A stretch of DNA of 64,000 bases from Microthyrium microscopicum (Eukaryota; Ascomycota; Dothideomycetes; Microthyriales; Microthyriaceae), in the NCBI GenBank assembly GCA_010405405.1, contig MU004238.1:135530-199529 (forward strand), read 5' to 3'. Shown one piece after another: positions 12,636-23,708 of this stretch; the stretch's first letter is position 1; each line of letters begins with the position of its first letter. A program made the translations under genes and the position numbers. The notes beneath the pieces were generated by a model, which saw only the letters and a list, made by a program, of their open reading frames with translations, searched no databases and was not told where the DNA came from.

Positions 12636-13043
12636 CGAACCCTGCATTAGCCAGCCACATGTGTGTGGTGAGTAAGCATTGATACGGTCTAGCTCTGCTG
12701 ACAAAGATGATGAAGAATTTCGATGTACAGGCTAGACCACCTAGATGTTAGTTGAACGAATATTCCACGACTGCAATATATATCTAGCAATCTGTGCCCT
12801 TGATTTCTTCAGCGCCCGCCCAACAGCCACTGCGTTTTCCGTGGCAAATACGCCCAAAATAAAATTTCAAGGCCGGTACAATCAATCACAGATAGAAAAA
12901 TAAAGTATTTGACTGTGGAAGTTATGCACCAACATTACATATCATTAAACATAAAAGTTCTATACCCAGGCTGGTATGTGTGGTATCTTTTTCGCCTGTC
13001 TCCAACATCAAACAACTAATAATAACAAATCGGCAACCAAACA

Positions 13044-14675
13044 TTAACGACCACCAATCTGGCCCTTAGGCACAGGTCGAATCCAGCAAACGGCAAGGTT
13101 AAGTACAATGGCAATAATGCCAAATATCCAAATACTCTTGCCATAGTGTAAGCCGTTGTATCGGAAAATGATAGCCCCAATGATACCACCGAGATTACCG
13201 GAAGCACCTGTGAAGCCAGATACAACACCATTGGCATACGGATGAACATGTGGTACGAGACCGAAGTTGGCGCCATTTCCTGCTTCGAGCTGTGAAATTG
13301 TTAGAAGTGGTTCGGTGGGAGAATAGAAGTATGACTTACGAAGAAAGCTAGACCGGCGATGAGACCGACCATAGTTGAGCGATTATGTGAATCCGTGGCG
13401 CCGATGATGATCATGAACATGCCCATAAGGACTCCCATGACGTGAACGAGGATCTTCTTGGACCAGACCTTTCCTCCGGTGAACTTGTAGAGAGCGTCAG
13501 ACATCATACCTCCCATTGGTCGGAACACAACGTTGAGTAGACCAAACATGGCAGCCCAATCTCCAGAGCCGCTTTGGCCGAGTTTGGGGAAGTTCTTGAG
13601 ATAGTATGCGCCTAGGATGGAGTTGATGGCTAGCTCGGCACCGAATGAGCAGAAGTAGCAAGCCATAAGTGTAAGGGTTTGTGGAGATAATGCAATCTGA
13701 ACAATCTCTTTGAATGTTGGAGACATGACTACTTCGTGAGAATATTCGGTATCAACTGCAACAACTTCGCCAGTTCCATGCTCAACGTCGCTGGTGCTAT
13801 CGTTCTTCTTATCGTCGAGAACTAGTGGTGGTCCATGTGCGTGATGAGCTTCTCCAAGACCAGTATGTGGGATGATGCGGCCAGCTTCGTGCTCAGCGCG
13901 GAGGTTGGCCTCGACTGCGGCATGGCGGTCCTTCCACTTGCCAACGGGGGTATCTGGGGTAAGGAGAAGCATGAGGATAGCGGTTCCGACAATCATGCCG
14001 AAGGGAACGAAGAAAGCCATTCTCCATGCCTTGTGCTTGGTCATGCCATAATGGTTGACAAACGTATCAAAGATAGCGGGCATAACGAAGTAGGTGATTC
14101 CACCGCCGGCATTACCAAAGCCACCGGTGATGGAATTGGCGGTACCGACAATGTTCTTGTCGAAGAAACCGGTAGACCAAACTTGGCAAGGAACGAATGA
14201 ACCTCCGAGGATTCCGACGAAGAATCGCAACACGATGAGCCCGGCAGCATTCTTGATCGCAAAGGCAAAGGCTGTAGGGACTGCTCCAGCAAGTAGGACT
14301 CCAGCAAATACGAGACGAGGACCAAACTTGTCGCAAAGTGGACCAGCGATGCAACGAACGAGAAGAGTAGCAACTAATGCAAGAATGTTGGAGTTGGCGA
14401 TTTGCGCTTGTGTCAACTTCAAGTCGGCTTTGATGGTTTCGCCAATCAGTGGTGACCATGCATACCTGACGATTATTAGTATTTTGGAGGTCGTAGTTTT
14501 GGAGTTGCGGTTTCAAAGCATACCATGAGAGGAAAGCCACCATGAATCCCCACCAGGAGAAGAAAAATACTCGTCCGTAAACATTAAAGGGGTTAAGAAT
14601 AGGAATGGATCGAGCCTTTTTGGTGATTGGGTTGACCTGTGGGGCCTTGAAAAGGACTGCTGGATTGAAGCCCAT
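13044..14675 (-). CDS. crnA: High-affinity nitrate/nitrite transporter (CrnA/NrtA, MFS)
   Basis: Three exons (14675-14524, 14465-13340, 13289-13044; introns of 58 and 50 bp) encode 507 residues, which is the usual length of fungal CrnA/NrtA carriers. It is a plasma-membrane major facilitator of the nitrate-nitrite porter family with about 12 TM helices. The first is preceded by the family N-terminus ending [17 protein letters not shown]. The nitrate signature [16 protein letters not shown] lies near residues 160-175, and a second conserved block [17 protein letters not shown] is near the C-terminus. A His/Asp-rich central cytoplasmic loop (about residues 215-275) is typical of the fungal proteins. 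The joined frame is exact (508 codons). Upstream NirA-like and GATA sites fit nitrate induction and nitrogen-metabolite repression. Nitrate and nitrite reductase genes are not in this window. Confidence 0.95.
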
Positions 14676-14753
14676 GTTGATAGATAGACTTCAGTTGAAG
14701 TTCGTCTTGCGATTGGGTTTGATATTCCGAAAACACAGTAAAGGTTTGGGAAT

Positions 14754-14759
14754 TGATAA
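14754..14759 (+). promoter_or_regulatory. GATA site (AreA/NIT2-type), TGATAA
   Basis: TGATAA matches HGATAR and lies about 80 bp upstream of the nitrate transporter start. A second match, AGATAG, is at 14786-14791. Closely spaced GATA sites are the usual arrangement for nitrogen-regulated genes. Single six-base matches are common by chance, so the pair together with the NirA-like sites is the argument. Confidence 0.45.
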
Positions 14760-14896
14760 GCCCTTGGAATGATTGTTGGGTTGCGAGATAGGAGACTGAT
14801 GTCTGAGAGGCAGGGACGGTGCTTCAATCTTAATATACAAAGTGATACTCAACGCGTATATCTCAAATTCAACGACACCCTCATCGAACGTCACAC

Positions 14897-14904
14897 CTCC
14901 GCGG
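14897..14904 (+). promoter_or_regulatory. NirA-type site CTCCGCGG (proximal)
   Basis: This is an exact match to CTCCGHGG, the consensus for the nitrate-specific activator NirA, about 220 bp upstream of the nitrate transporter ATG. The same octamer recurs at 15111-15118. Two exact copies upstream of a nitrate carrier make function likely. Confidence 0.6.
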
Positions 14905-15110
14905 CTTAAACCTTATTCATTGGCTAGATCAGACGCTGAGGCGTAGGAATCGACTCTGGATTCTCGGGTTCGATCGGCGGATTGCATGGCCAGCAAGCCC
15001 CGTTCAAGACAGTTCCAATTACACGCGTGAGCTGGGCCAGGATGAAGAGGATTTGGTACGACTTCTCAGAGATAGAGATATGGTACAGCGTTGTTGTTCT
15101 TTCTCCGAGT

Positions 15111-15118
15111 CTCCGCGG
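15111..15118 (+). promoter_or_regulatory. NirA-type site CTCCGCGG (distal)
   Basis: This is the second exact CTCCGHGG match, about 436 bp upstream of the transporter start. A near-match CTCCGAGT lies just before it (15103-15110), and an AGATAG sits at 15070-15075. Confidence 0.5.
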
Positions 15119-17935
15119 TCGTCGAAATTGGATTTGGTTGGACGGAACCTTATCTCTACTCTGCAGGCTAGTCGCTCTAACCTTGTTGAGCCACGCCATA
15201 TTTTCGTTGTGGAGTTTACACTAAGGCCGAAAAGGGATGGCTTCGAGATCCTGTTGGAGCCGCTGGTCTGGCACCCCCACACCAGTGAGCCTCAACCGGA
15301 AATGCAAGGGCAGATCTGTACATCTCGAGAGGCAGATGTTGAGCTTCTCAACTCCAAGTTTCAAGTTCTAGATCTTGAAAATGAACAAAAATGAAACTGG
15401 AATTAGGAACAGCAGCTCAGTTCGGCCGGCTAATCAGGCCAACGAGGCATTATTTGAGATGCACATACGGCATGGCTGTCACTAGAAGTTCATTTGCAAG
15501 TTCTAGGAAGTTGGAGAGAATGGAAATTTGGAACGCGAAGGTGCTTCAGGCTCGGAAACCTCCAGTAGTCAGAACTTGTGGTGTGAAAGGTAGTCAACCA
15601 CTGAATTGGCACTGATCAGCGGCATTCCTATCGCTGGAAAATTGAAGATTTGAGCGCCTGTTCCTATATCATCTCAATGTTAGCTTATATGAAGTCTTGA
15701 GTCTTGACAGACTACATATAGCCTTATCGAAAGGCTCTTGAAAGTCGAATGTAGTGGTCATTGACTCACTGTAGATCCAAAAGTATCCTACAAGACTTGC
15801 CTGGGCTCTGGACCAATGATACCTCCAGGGACTCATTCTGGAGAGAAAAGCCACCATTCCAAAGTTGGTGGGCCAGAACGTCGAGGCTACGACCTGCGTC
15901 TATCAACGCTAGGCTAGTTCTCCCGGAGATGTCCTGTGAGATTCTTGAGTCAGGCCCCCAACTTCGTCTTAAACCCTCAGTCTCTTGGGCAGTAGAAGCA
16001 ATAAAACATGGGTATTGACTATTTGAGTTATTCGAGTCTCGCATCTCCGTTTGGAGGTCAAGACTTCGATCATAGCTGACTTGTGCACCATGAATGTTCA
16101 AAACCCCTGGATGGGCCCAAGGACTTTGTATGATCGATTGATGATAAGCTGGAGGAATCAATCCAATAGCGTTAAACAGGCAAGGAGTACGATGCTGGAC
16201 TAGAAGGTGATTGCCTTGGGCCCTGGACAATGGATCGACAGCAACCTGGTGCTTGGATCGCCTTGATATTGCGCATCTGTGCATGTGTTTTTGTCGTCAT
16301 TCTAAAAATTGGACACCCTCGTCTCCCCAGACTTTATTCCGACCCAAAGAGGTGGTCTGAGGCATGCATGATGTTACTCTTTGGTTGGCCTGCAAGAGCC
16401 GTGTTGATAAGAAGGGACGATGTGATTGGTGGTTGCTTCGACATTCAATGTAAAGACGAATTCGCAGGGCTGATGAATAGTATGTTTGGCTGATGTATGC
16501 TACATTCCTGGTATAAGCTAATGCGAACTGAAGGTCAAGTTTCGATTGCTATGAAGTAGAAGCTTGAGCGAAGTAGGTACTCCATGGAGCTGCATGGACA
16601 AATCGACTTGATCTCGTCCGATGGGTCGGGAATCTTTCTGATACAGCATTAGTGACATATGAACACGATTATATGCATTCATTTTGCTTTCCATTATAAT
16701 TCCATAATGCTTGACCAATAAGGTATGATAGAGGAGAAGGAAAAGGCACGAGGAAAATGTAGACACCTTCAGGTAAGAACCATATCTGTTGAGAACCAAA
16801 GACGATAGATCTTGTTGAAAATAAGATACTCAGTACACACCATCAATGAACTTACCATACTCCTCCTATGTATAATTGTGGGATCCAGTGTGGTTGTGCG
16901 ATGGATTGGCCAATGAGGCTGAAGCCATTTTGTGACTCACATGCTCCTATCATACCTTCCTAAAGCGGCAGTCGACGTTTGTCACCAAAATCATACTCAG
17001 AGATGCGTCAATGAAGCTTCCAGATAACTATGGAAAGTCGAACATGACAGTACTGAGCCCGAATGGAGGAATTGTCGTATACTCGAAAGGTCTGAGACCA
17101 CGAAGTCAAATGTCGTGGAAAATGGCTCATTTAAGTAAACGGGCAGCGGGCCGGCACGCAATGACGGCCCATGGACACTCCCAAACACATGGATATTTTC
17201 TCCCATTTCGAGCTTGATCACCACGTTTTTTCAACCGAATTTGGGAAGCTACGAGGGTATTGTGGTTTTCGTTAGGTAATTGCAAACCGCCGATTGGAGG
17301 CCTTGACATACTATTTCGACTGGCACCACTTGCGGCACCAAAAGACTGGCATTTATGGCCGGATACTTGTTTACATCACTAAGGGAATCCTGTCAATAAT
17401 CGTGTTGTTAGACAAGGCTTTTATGCTGTACCTCCTGAAAAATATCGCGTCATGAATCGCATTTTGACACGATTGACACGAAATTGAGACCCGTCATACT
17501 TTGTGTTGAACTAAAGTAGATCTTCTCGATTTCCATATTATTTACTTCCAATTTGATGGTCCAAACTGCCAACTTCTTAACATCCTAAACTGCCTTCTCA
17601 GATTCATGCTCATCCAAATTCAACTTCGCATGTCCCATCTAAAATCTCGATATATCATCAACCTTGCCAATCCCCCACTCACACAACATGTAGATACAAT
17701 GACATCAATACAGACGCTGTAGGCCAATATGACACCCTTTCAAAGTCCAACACAAAGCAGTCAACTCCTTATACTTCCAAATTCAAATTCGTCCATTTCC
17801 AATCTCCATGCCCACCAAACGCAATCATACCTACACGAACACAATCTCAACAATATCAATCTCCCACTTATACACCATGTAACTGGACAACACTCAAACA
17901 AAGCTGTAGGCCAACACGATACCCTATACAAAAGT
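15119..17935. other. Gene-poor interval (2.8 kb)
   Basis: No gene could be supported. The longest open frame is on the minus strand (16284-15766, 172 codons). It has no recognisable domain and no clear splice partners, and its composition does not distinguish it from chance. The last part (from about 17600) is the 3' region of the nucleotidyltransferase-like gene; the plus-strand frames there mirror that gene. Confidence 0.4.
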
Positions 17936-19651
17936 TCAAGATCGATAAAAGTCCGCACTCTTAACATTCTGCCGACCTCCCCACCACTTCTCCACGCCCT
18001 CAGCCATATTTCCTGCATACTGACATGTAGCTCTCGTCAGATCCACGCTTCCCCAAACAGCCCATCCCAACCAGCTCGCTCGCATGGATTCTTGCTGCTT
18101 TCGCTGTACTCTCACCACATCTTTCGCTCGTCGTTCCGGTCGAGTACGCGCTCGATCAAGTTCATGCACCTGAGCCGCGTGCTTGATGACCCAGTCCGTC
18201 AGATCGCTGAGCGTGAGTCCGCCACAGAAGCCGTTCAGGTAGTTGGTGAAGATGGGCTGCTTAGCCTCATCAAGCTCTGGCTCAGACTGAATGACAGGCA
18301 GCGGGGAATGACCGAGAGGAGATGTGAAGGCGATGTAACGCGGCATGGCGAGGATCGTCTCATTGAGCTGTTTCTTCGTCGGAGCCTTGCCTTCTTTCTT
18401 GTCACCTATGGTCAGGTAGGGAGTGATAGAGAGGCGGCTCTTTATATCCTCCCAGAATCTCATCTCACGGAGTTCGCTGGTCCAGCCTTCAAAAGCCGCG
18501 TGGAATCTGCCATTGGCTCCAAAGTACTTAATGGCAGTTTTGAATGCGACGAGCTCGTCAGGAATGCTCGCACCGAGATCTGGGTAGGCGGAGAGGTAGG
18601 TATTGACGAAGTCCCACCATTGAGGTTTATTGCCAATGTACTCATGGAGATTCATGAGCTTTGAGCGCTTTTGGTGGATCATGTCATTGACCTCAGAGAC
18701 TATGTTGAAGACTTCGTCATCATCGCTCTCTGGGTATTCCACTGGTTCTGCCGGCCATGACAAAGTCGGAGCTTGCGCTTGTGGGGCGTAGATGTCTGGT
18801 TGCATTGGCGAGTCAACTCGGGCGGCGCAAGCCTTCTCTTGCACTTGATTGCCTGCTGAGCTCGCCGAGGTAACTAGTCGTTTTCGTGAGAACCATTTCA
18901 TGCTACTTGCCCATTCGAAATACTCCTCCGCAGTGTCGATTGGTTTGCCGTATGTCTTTAACCCACCGAGGCCGATGAAGTCCAGCACCTTCGCAATGTC
19001 GTTACTCAAGAAGATCAGCGGTGCTTTCTCGCCTCGCCAAATGTCTTTCGGGAACATCGAGCGTGGTATCCTGGTATAAAAACCAGACGGCTGGACCACA
19101 AAGCCCGCAGGTCTCAAGCCAAACCGAACAATATTGCTGAATGTTGTGTATGCACATGAAAATAACTTCCAGTCCAACAAATACTTCGTCGCCACATACT
19201 CCAAATCAATCTGACAAAAGTAATTCTCGAAATCACCCACATGGTTCTCATGTAATTGCTCTGGCTTACTTGTTGGCTTCGTCCCCAGGCTGACAATCTC
19301 AGGGGGAATAGGAATTCCAATATAGCAGATTTCAACGCAGTTTGCGCGGCGTCTCGTGGCACCGAGTGCTTCGGCCATGCCATGCATCAAGTCATAGATG
19401 TTGACATCTTTGTGTTCTGCGCCAATTTTGGCGAGAAAGTCGCTCTTTGGTCCAGAGACCAAGGCATCGATATCTCCAAAGTCTTCTTTCTCTGGGTGTT
19501 CTGGATACACTGCAACATGTTCAAATACCGTTGCTAGACGTTCGAGGACTATGTCTTTCATGGCGAAGTAGACGGCTTTGGGCATTCGAGGGGTGTACAG
19601 AGCTGGATGCTTGCCATCTCGGCTGCAGCTTAGAAAGGCGTTGCCTCCCAT
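17936..19651 (-). CDS. Predicted nucleotidyltransferase-fold protein, uncharacterised fungal family
   Basis: This is a single-exon gene of 571 codons. The N-terminus reads MGGNAFLSCSRDG and is followed by a helix. The motif FGDIDALVSG (GDID at residues 59-62) has the hDxD form of the DNA polymerase beta-type nucleotidyltransferase active site, preceded by a GGNAF-like loop. A second acidic/aromatic block (DFENYFCQIDLEYVATKYL, near 155-175) could hold the third metal ligand. The central part (about 290-340) is acidic and low-complexity. The C-terminal half (from about residue 345) is helical with conserved-looking Trp residues. I recall similar fungal proteins without assigned function. The activity (RNA, protein or small-molecule nucleotidylation) cannot be told from sequence, and the fold itself is inference from the motif. 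Confidence 0.7.
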   Translation of the reverse strand: MGGNAFLSCSRDGKHPALYTPRMPKAVYFAMKDIVLERLATVFEHVAVYPEHPEKEDFGDIDALVSGPKSDFLAKIGAEHKDVNIYDLMHGMAEALGATRRRANCVEICYIGIPIPPEIVSLGTKPTSKPEQLHENHVGDFENYFCQIDLEYVATKYLLDWKLFSCAYTTFSNIVRFGLRPAGFVVQPSGFYTRIPRSMFPKDIWRGEKAPLIFLSNDIAKVLDFIGLGGLKTYGKPIDTAEEYFEWASSMKWFSRKRLVTSASSAGNQVQEKACAARVDSPMQPDIYAPQAQAPTLSWPAEPVEYPESDDDEVFNIVSEVNDMIHQKRSKLMNLHEYIGNKPQWWDFVNTYLSAYPDLGASIPDELVAFKTAIKYFGANGRFHAAFEGWTSELREMRFWEDIKSRLSITPYLTIGDKKEGKAPTKKQLNETILAMPRYIAFTSPLGHSPLPVIQSEPELDEAKQPIFTNYLNGFCGGLTLSDLTDWVIKHAAQVHELDRARTRPERRAKDVVRVQRKQQESMRASWLGWAVWGSVDLTRATCQYAGNMAEGVEKWWGGRQNVKSADFYRS

Positions 19652-20496
19652 TTTTGTAGTGGTGAGTTTGCTCGAGGGATCTTAAGGAGCAATAAACAAA
19701 CCTCAGGTGGTGGTGTAAGGGTATTTCGAAAGTGTAGATCAGGTTTACAGATCAACTCTAGAGCCTAAAGCCCAGATGTAGAGAAGAAGCAGAGAAGAAT
19801 TGGAAGAGAAGAGAGGTAAAGAGATCTCTGGAGTAGCACAGAGTAGTATACACGAGGAAAGAGCGATTGATACAAGAGCTTTTCAAAGGGAGCTTGGGAG
19901 GAAGATAGGCGATTGGTCTCAAATCAAACTACACAGACAGTATGGATGATTGCTTCGAAAAGTAATTGGTAGACAAACTCGGTATACGAAGACAGAGCAT
20001 TGGTGTAATGCCAATCCGAGAAATAGAGCACTGCAACCTCAATAAGTATCTGAAGTTAACAAATCAAGTGGGATAAGTAGCTCCCAGGAGTCCAGAAAGA
20101 GGAACTAAGCTTCAGGTCTGGATAGGACTGGAGGCAGTAAGGCTGGGTGTCACCTATTGTTGAAAAGCAGCCAAGACATCGCAGGCCAGATCGGACAAAG
20201 CCACGAGCAAACTTCGAGCTGAATGAATCGCTAGGATGGCAAGCTCGCATGGAACGTTGAGACATGAGAGCATTGTTAGCACTGTCGAAATTGTTAGCAA
20301 GATAATAACCTTTCGTTAGCCAAATTGCTCCTAGATGCCAAGATGAACGAAGCTCTTGAGTAAAAGGAATGACTATTTGTTCCTTCATATCGAAGGATTA
20401 CAGAACAAACTGGGAGAATTAACTACATGTTGCTGCGTTCCCAAGTCGTATCGTTAGCCATGCTCATGCATGGTAGTATTTTGCCGCCATTGCGAC
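19652..20496. promoter_or_regulatory. Promoter of the 571-codon gene and 3' UTR of GPI1
   Basis: This is an 845-bp same-strand spacer with many purine-rich runs (gaagagaagagagg and similar, 19770-19870), typical of leaders read from the opposite strand. No gene is seen. Confidence 0.4.
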
Positions 20497-22701
20497 CTAC
20501 TTTATCGCCCCCTTTCTTAGGCGAGCGTGATGGTCGCCGCTAGGACGTTTGCTATGTCCATTCATTGTTGGCACTTTTCCATTTGCCTGCGGTTGCTGGC
20601 CAGATAGCAAATTCCAGAGATCCACGATGGAGATTCGCTGGGCTGGAAGCATACTGTACTGGAGAGAGTAGAGGTTTCGCCGATGTATAGGAGGAACAAA
20701 GCGCCCGATGATGAGGCAGCCAATGACGCCCAACGAGACGTAATGCTGTCTTATCCGGTTTCCAAGCTGAAAGTACTCATGGAACATGGCTTGGAATGGG
20801 AGGGGAACTGATCGCAGATAGATGCGAGAAGTTGGGGCTGCGATGGATGAGAGTTGGTCTTTCTCGTGCTTGGTGAGTTTGGGGGTATCATGTTGTAAGT
20901 CAAAGTGTATTCCGCCTGGCAGGCGGCGCGAATCTTTAAAGCGGAGCATGAGGGCGAATAGTGGAAAGTGGTTGAGGCAGGCCAGGAGTGTGTCCAGTCC
21001 GGCTTTCAGTGTTATGATGGCCATTCGAGCACTGGCAAATGTCATGTAGAAGACAAAAACTGTTGGCAGCAGGAAGAAGAGTAGCGTGAACAGTATTGTG
21101 CCGAGCAATAGTTGATCAAGGTCGTAATCACAAGAGTCGATTCGCTTTCGAAGAACGTTGATTTTCTTTCCGCGGAAGAGCTGGAATAGTGAGCCAATAA
21201 TTGAGATTTGCCAGTTGTATATCCTGGCACTCCCAACATAAAAAGCGTAAATATGGAGGGTGAGAATCGAGGCCAGATCTGAGAAGAGGGAAATTGGCAT
21301 TGTCGCTCCAGCAAAGCTCGAGAAACCCACAAACCGAATGATCTCTGGCAAATAAGGTCGAAACATGGCCATACATCCAGCCCAGTAGTCAATGACCCAC
21401 AGAAACAAGTCGCCTAAGAATACCGCCAGCTCCGTGTTCAATTTGAGACCAGCTGGCCAGTCCGTGAGCCACACAATCATGCGTCTAAGGCCATCGATAG
21501 TCCATGCATCCAGGAAGAGATCGATTTGTGCGGCAACGAAGTCCGCATTCTCTATAACATACGACCCAAGAGCAATTCCAATAATAACATCATTGGCTAC
21601 TAGCCACAAGCTATTGTAAAACCGAATGTACTCTGGGTGATCATTGGTAATACTTTGCCACGTCCGATTTCGTTTTCGCAATGTAATGAACTGAACTGGC
21701 CAGTAACAGAACTGTTGCAGCCGGATATCAACTTGTTGAGCTGTAGCGGAAAAGTCTTTGAGTGCGGAGCGGTCTGGAAGTAATCGCCAATCCAGAACAT
21801 TAAGAAGTACCTCTGCTGCTGTCCGATGTACCATAAGTCCCATAATGAACAGTTGGTATGCAATCGGATAGATCCAGACAGTAGCTATATGCCAGAGTCC
21901 TCGAAGAATCAATACCCACAGATTGTTTGCTGACTCTACCACCCGTTCGCTGACACTCAGAGCTCGACGTTGCCTTGGTCCTATCAATTTAATGTTGCTC
22001 TGGAGGAGTGTGTTCAGCTCAGCCGAGCAATTTATTTGATGTATGACCTGTGGAAATGCATCTTCCTTGGATGTACGTGCATGCTCGACAACTGTATGTG
22101 ATCGCAGCTTTTCAACTAATGCACGTTTCCGGGCTCGTTCTCTGTCCTCTTCTGCTTCGATCTTATCCAGAGGAGGAAAGCCTTTTCCTGTGTGATGTGG
22201 CTTGCCACCTAGAGCAAGGGCAATGGGCGACAAAGACAAGTATTGCATTGACTTGGGATCTGGCCGATCGAACAAAAGCATCTGAACGGTCATAGCTCCA
22301 TTGTCTGGACAGTATAGCTTCGGAAATCGTGTCTTTGTCGAGGTAAAGGCAACCAAAGAAGAGGGATTGAAGGAACCCGTAGGTTCACGGGTAGGATTCA
22401 CGACACCGAGGACTTGAAGAGGGGATTTTCCGCATCGTTCCAGAATTCGTTGTATCGGGTATGGGCTATTTTTAAATAGCTTCTCAATGCGCAATGCTTG
22501 TTCAGCATCTCGAGCCTACATTCACATGTCAGGAGCTGGCGTTGTAAAGATATTGTCCCCACTAACCTCGACACCCTGAAGTATAGATATGACTAGAACA
22601 TCCAGCTCGGAATTCCTCCATCCTATGAGAACGCCGGGGGTAGAGGTATTAGGGACATCGGATGGCCAGAAGATACGGAACAGGCCATTGCTTGCGACCA
22701 T
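20497..22701 (-). CDS. GPI1: GPI1, GPI-GlcNAc transferase subunit (PIG-Q)
   Basis: Two exons (22701-22567 and 22515-20497; 51-bp intron) encode 717 residues. Gpi1/PIG-Q is a polytopic ER membrane subunit of the phosphatidylinositol N-acetylglucosaminyltransferase complex, which carries out the first step of GPI-anchor synthesis. The N-terminal exon (FRIFWPSDVPNTSTPGVLIGW) is a soluble cap. The Gpi1 domain covers about residues 230-600 with many hydrophobic helices and recognisable blocks such as QQVDIRLQQFCYWPVQF, NSLWLVANDVIIGIALGSYV and FKDSRRLPGGIHF. The joined frame is exact. The ATG lies only 12 nt downstream of, and in frame with, the stop codon of the preceding small gene, so both may be on one transcript. 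Confidence 0.93.
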
Positions 22702-22713
22702 GACAACATGCCG

Positions 22714-23041
22714 CTAGAGAGAGCCTCTGCGCTTTAATTGTTCTCGAGCTGACACTCCACGCGAACCGGCTCGAGGGTGCTGAATAGTATCAGCGACTCG
22801 ATAAGATCGAATTTCCATGGAAGCCTACCGTGACAGTCTCTCGCAATGCAATGCGATCGATTGGTATTATGAAAAGGAAGAAGAAGATGGAAAGGATTGC
22901 GAAGCCCTTGGCAGCGCGAGCAACAACGCCGTGATCCCAAGCAAAGATTGCAAGCTCATACAATCGCGTAACCAAGTCCCATCGAGCAGTAATGTAACCA
23001 GCAACGAAGATGCCGATAGTCAGCGTCGAGAAAGGGTGCAT
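22714..23041 (-). CDS. Small two-TM protein directly upstream of GPI1
   Basis: Two exons (23041-22829 and 22779-22714; 49-bp intron GTAGGC...TTCAG with a CTGAT branch point) give 92 residues. TM1 is about residues 4-20 (FSTLTIGIFVAGYITAR) and TM2 about 47-62 (FAILSIFFFLFIIPID), followed by a short basic tail. Its TAG (22716-22714) is followed by 12 nt and then, in the same frame, the GPI1 ATG. Size and topology resemble the small GPI-GnT subunits PIG-Y/Eri1 or PIG-P/Gpi19, and the tandem with GPI1 points the same way. I cannot confirm homology from sequence memory. Without splicing of the second intron the frame ends after 83 residues. Confidence 0.68.
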
Positions 23042-23436
23042 GCGGATAGGACGCTACTGGTGCAGCAGAGATGGCTGAAGGGACTAGAGGGTGACGACGA
23101 TCGGTTGAAAGTTCATATTGAAGGAGCGGATTTCTGGCTGAAGGTGATAAGCAGAGGAAAGGAGCGCGAACGGGGGGCGACAGCGTGAGATAGGCGATGT
23201 ATTCGTAATGGTGATTATTCCGGTCGCGAATCATCAAGTTGGAGTTGAGAATAATGGATGCTAGTCCATTTTGGGACTAGTCTGATCTGTACTTTGATGG
23301 CCACGAGCTCCAAGATCGAGCTCCTTTTCCTTCTGGAGCCGAAAATAATGTAGTCTTGTCTTTCCGCATGCTCTATCTTGGATCTATTTGAATGGTAGTA
23401 TGTCTGAACTTTTTGCAATGCAAAGCTCAATATCGG
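23042..23436. other. Leader/promoter of the small two-TM gene
   Basis: These 395 bp show no supportable gene. The region probably holds the promoter and leader of the small gene/GPI1 tandem and the 3' end of the candidate gene at 23437-23708. Confidence 0.35.
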
Positions 23437-23708
23437 TCATGTTGAAAGGTACTTGGTAAGATCCATCTATAGTTACATATGAAAGCACTTCGACAAGACA
23501 TTTCAGGAGAAACTGACAAAGCCGAACTCACATCAATGATGTAAGTATAAACCCATTGGAGATCCTCAATACAAAGCCACTCCTTTCTATGCCAAAGAGC
23601 TTTCCGCCAATAGAGTACCAAATTCGAAGGTTGGAGTTGTGGCGTCTGATATGCACCAGCCACATTGAGGTCGCGTTGCCTTGCATCAATGATCAGATCC
23701 ACCTCCAT
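23437..23708 (-). CDS. Candidate small protein, 68 residues, unrecognised
   Basis: This is a possible two-exon gene: 23708-23532 (59 codons) and 23466-23437, with a 65-bp GTGAGT...TATAG intron keeping phase 0. The first exon reads MEVDLIIDARQRDLNVAGAY and continues with a Trp-rich segment (YWRKALWHRKEWLCIEDLQW) that looks protein-like, but I recognise no family. The end is uncertain: reading through the intron also stays open for about 30 codons. It would share a 275-bp divergent promoter with NUP42. Confidence 0.35.

Larger units (their letters stand above)
10431..13043. other. Gene-poor interval (2.6 kb)
   Basis: No protein-coding gene could be supported here. The part adjoining 10430 is the promoter/leader of the membrane protein. 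The part near 13043 is the 3' UTR of the nitrate transporter. The rest is AT-moderate sequence with short unconnected open frames. It contains a hairpin-forming inverted repeat (12463-12490) and a pair of related repeats (12524-12635), described separately. No tRNA was recognised. Confidence 0.45.

Noticed and set aside
14968-14985. GGGTTCGATCGG resembling a tRNA B box
   Set aside because: No matching A box, acceptor stem or cloverleaf could be drawn around it.
15766-16284. 172-codon minus-strand frame in the gene-poor interval
   Set aside because: No recognisable domain, no splice partners and no supporting neighbours; it may be chance.
16230-16493. 87-codon plus-strand frame with hydrophobic start
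   Set aside because: Overlaps the opposite frame, lacks upstream promoter features and resembles no family.
17729-18664. 311-codon plus-strand frame
   Set aside because: Lies antisense to the 3' half of the nucleotidyltransferase-like gene; the translation is low-complexity Ser/His/Arg.
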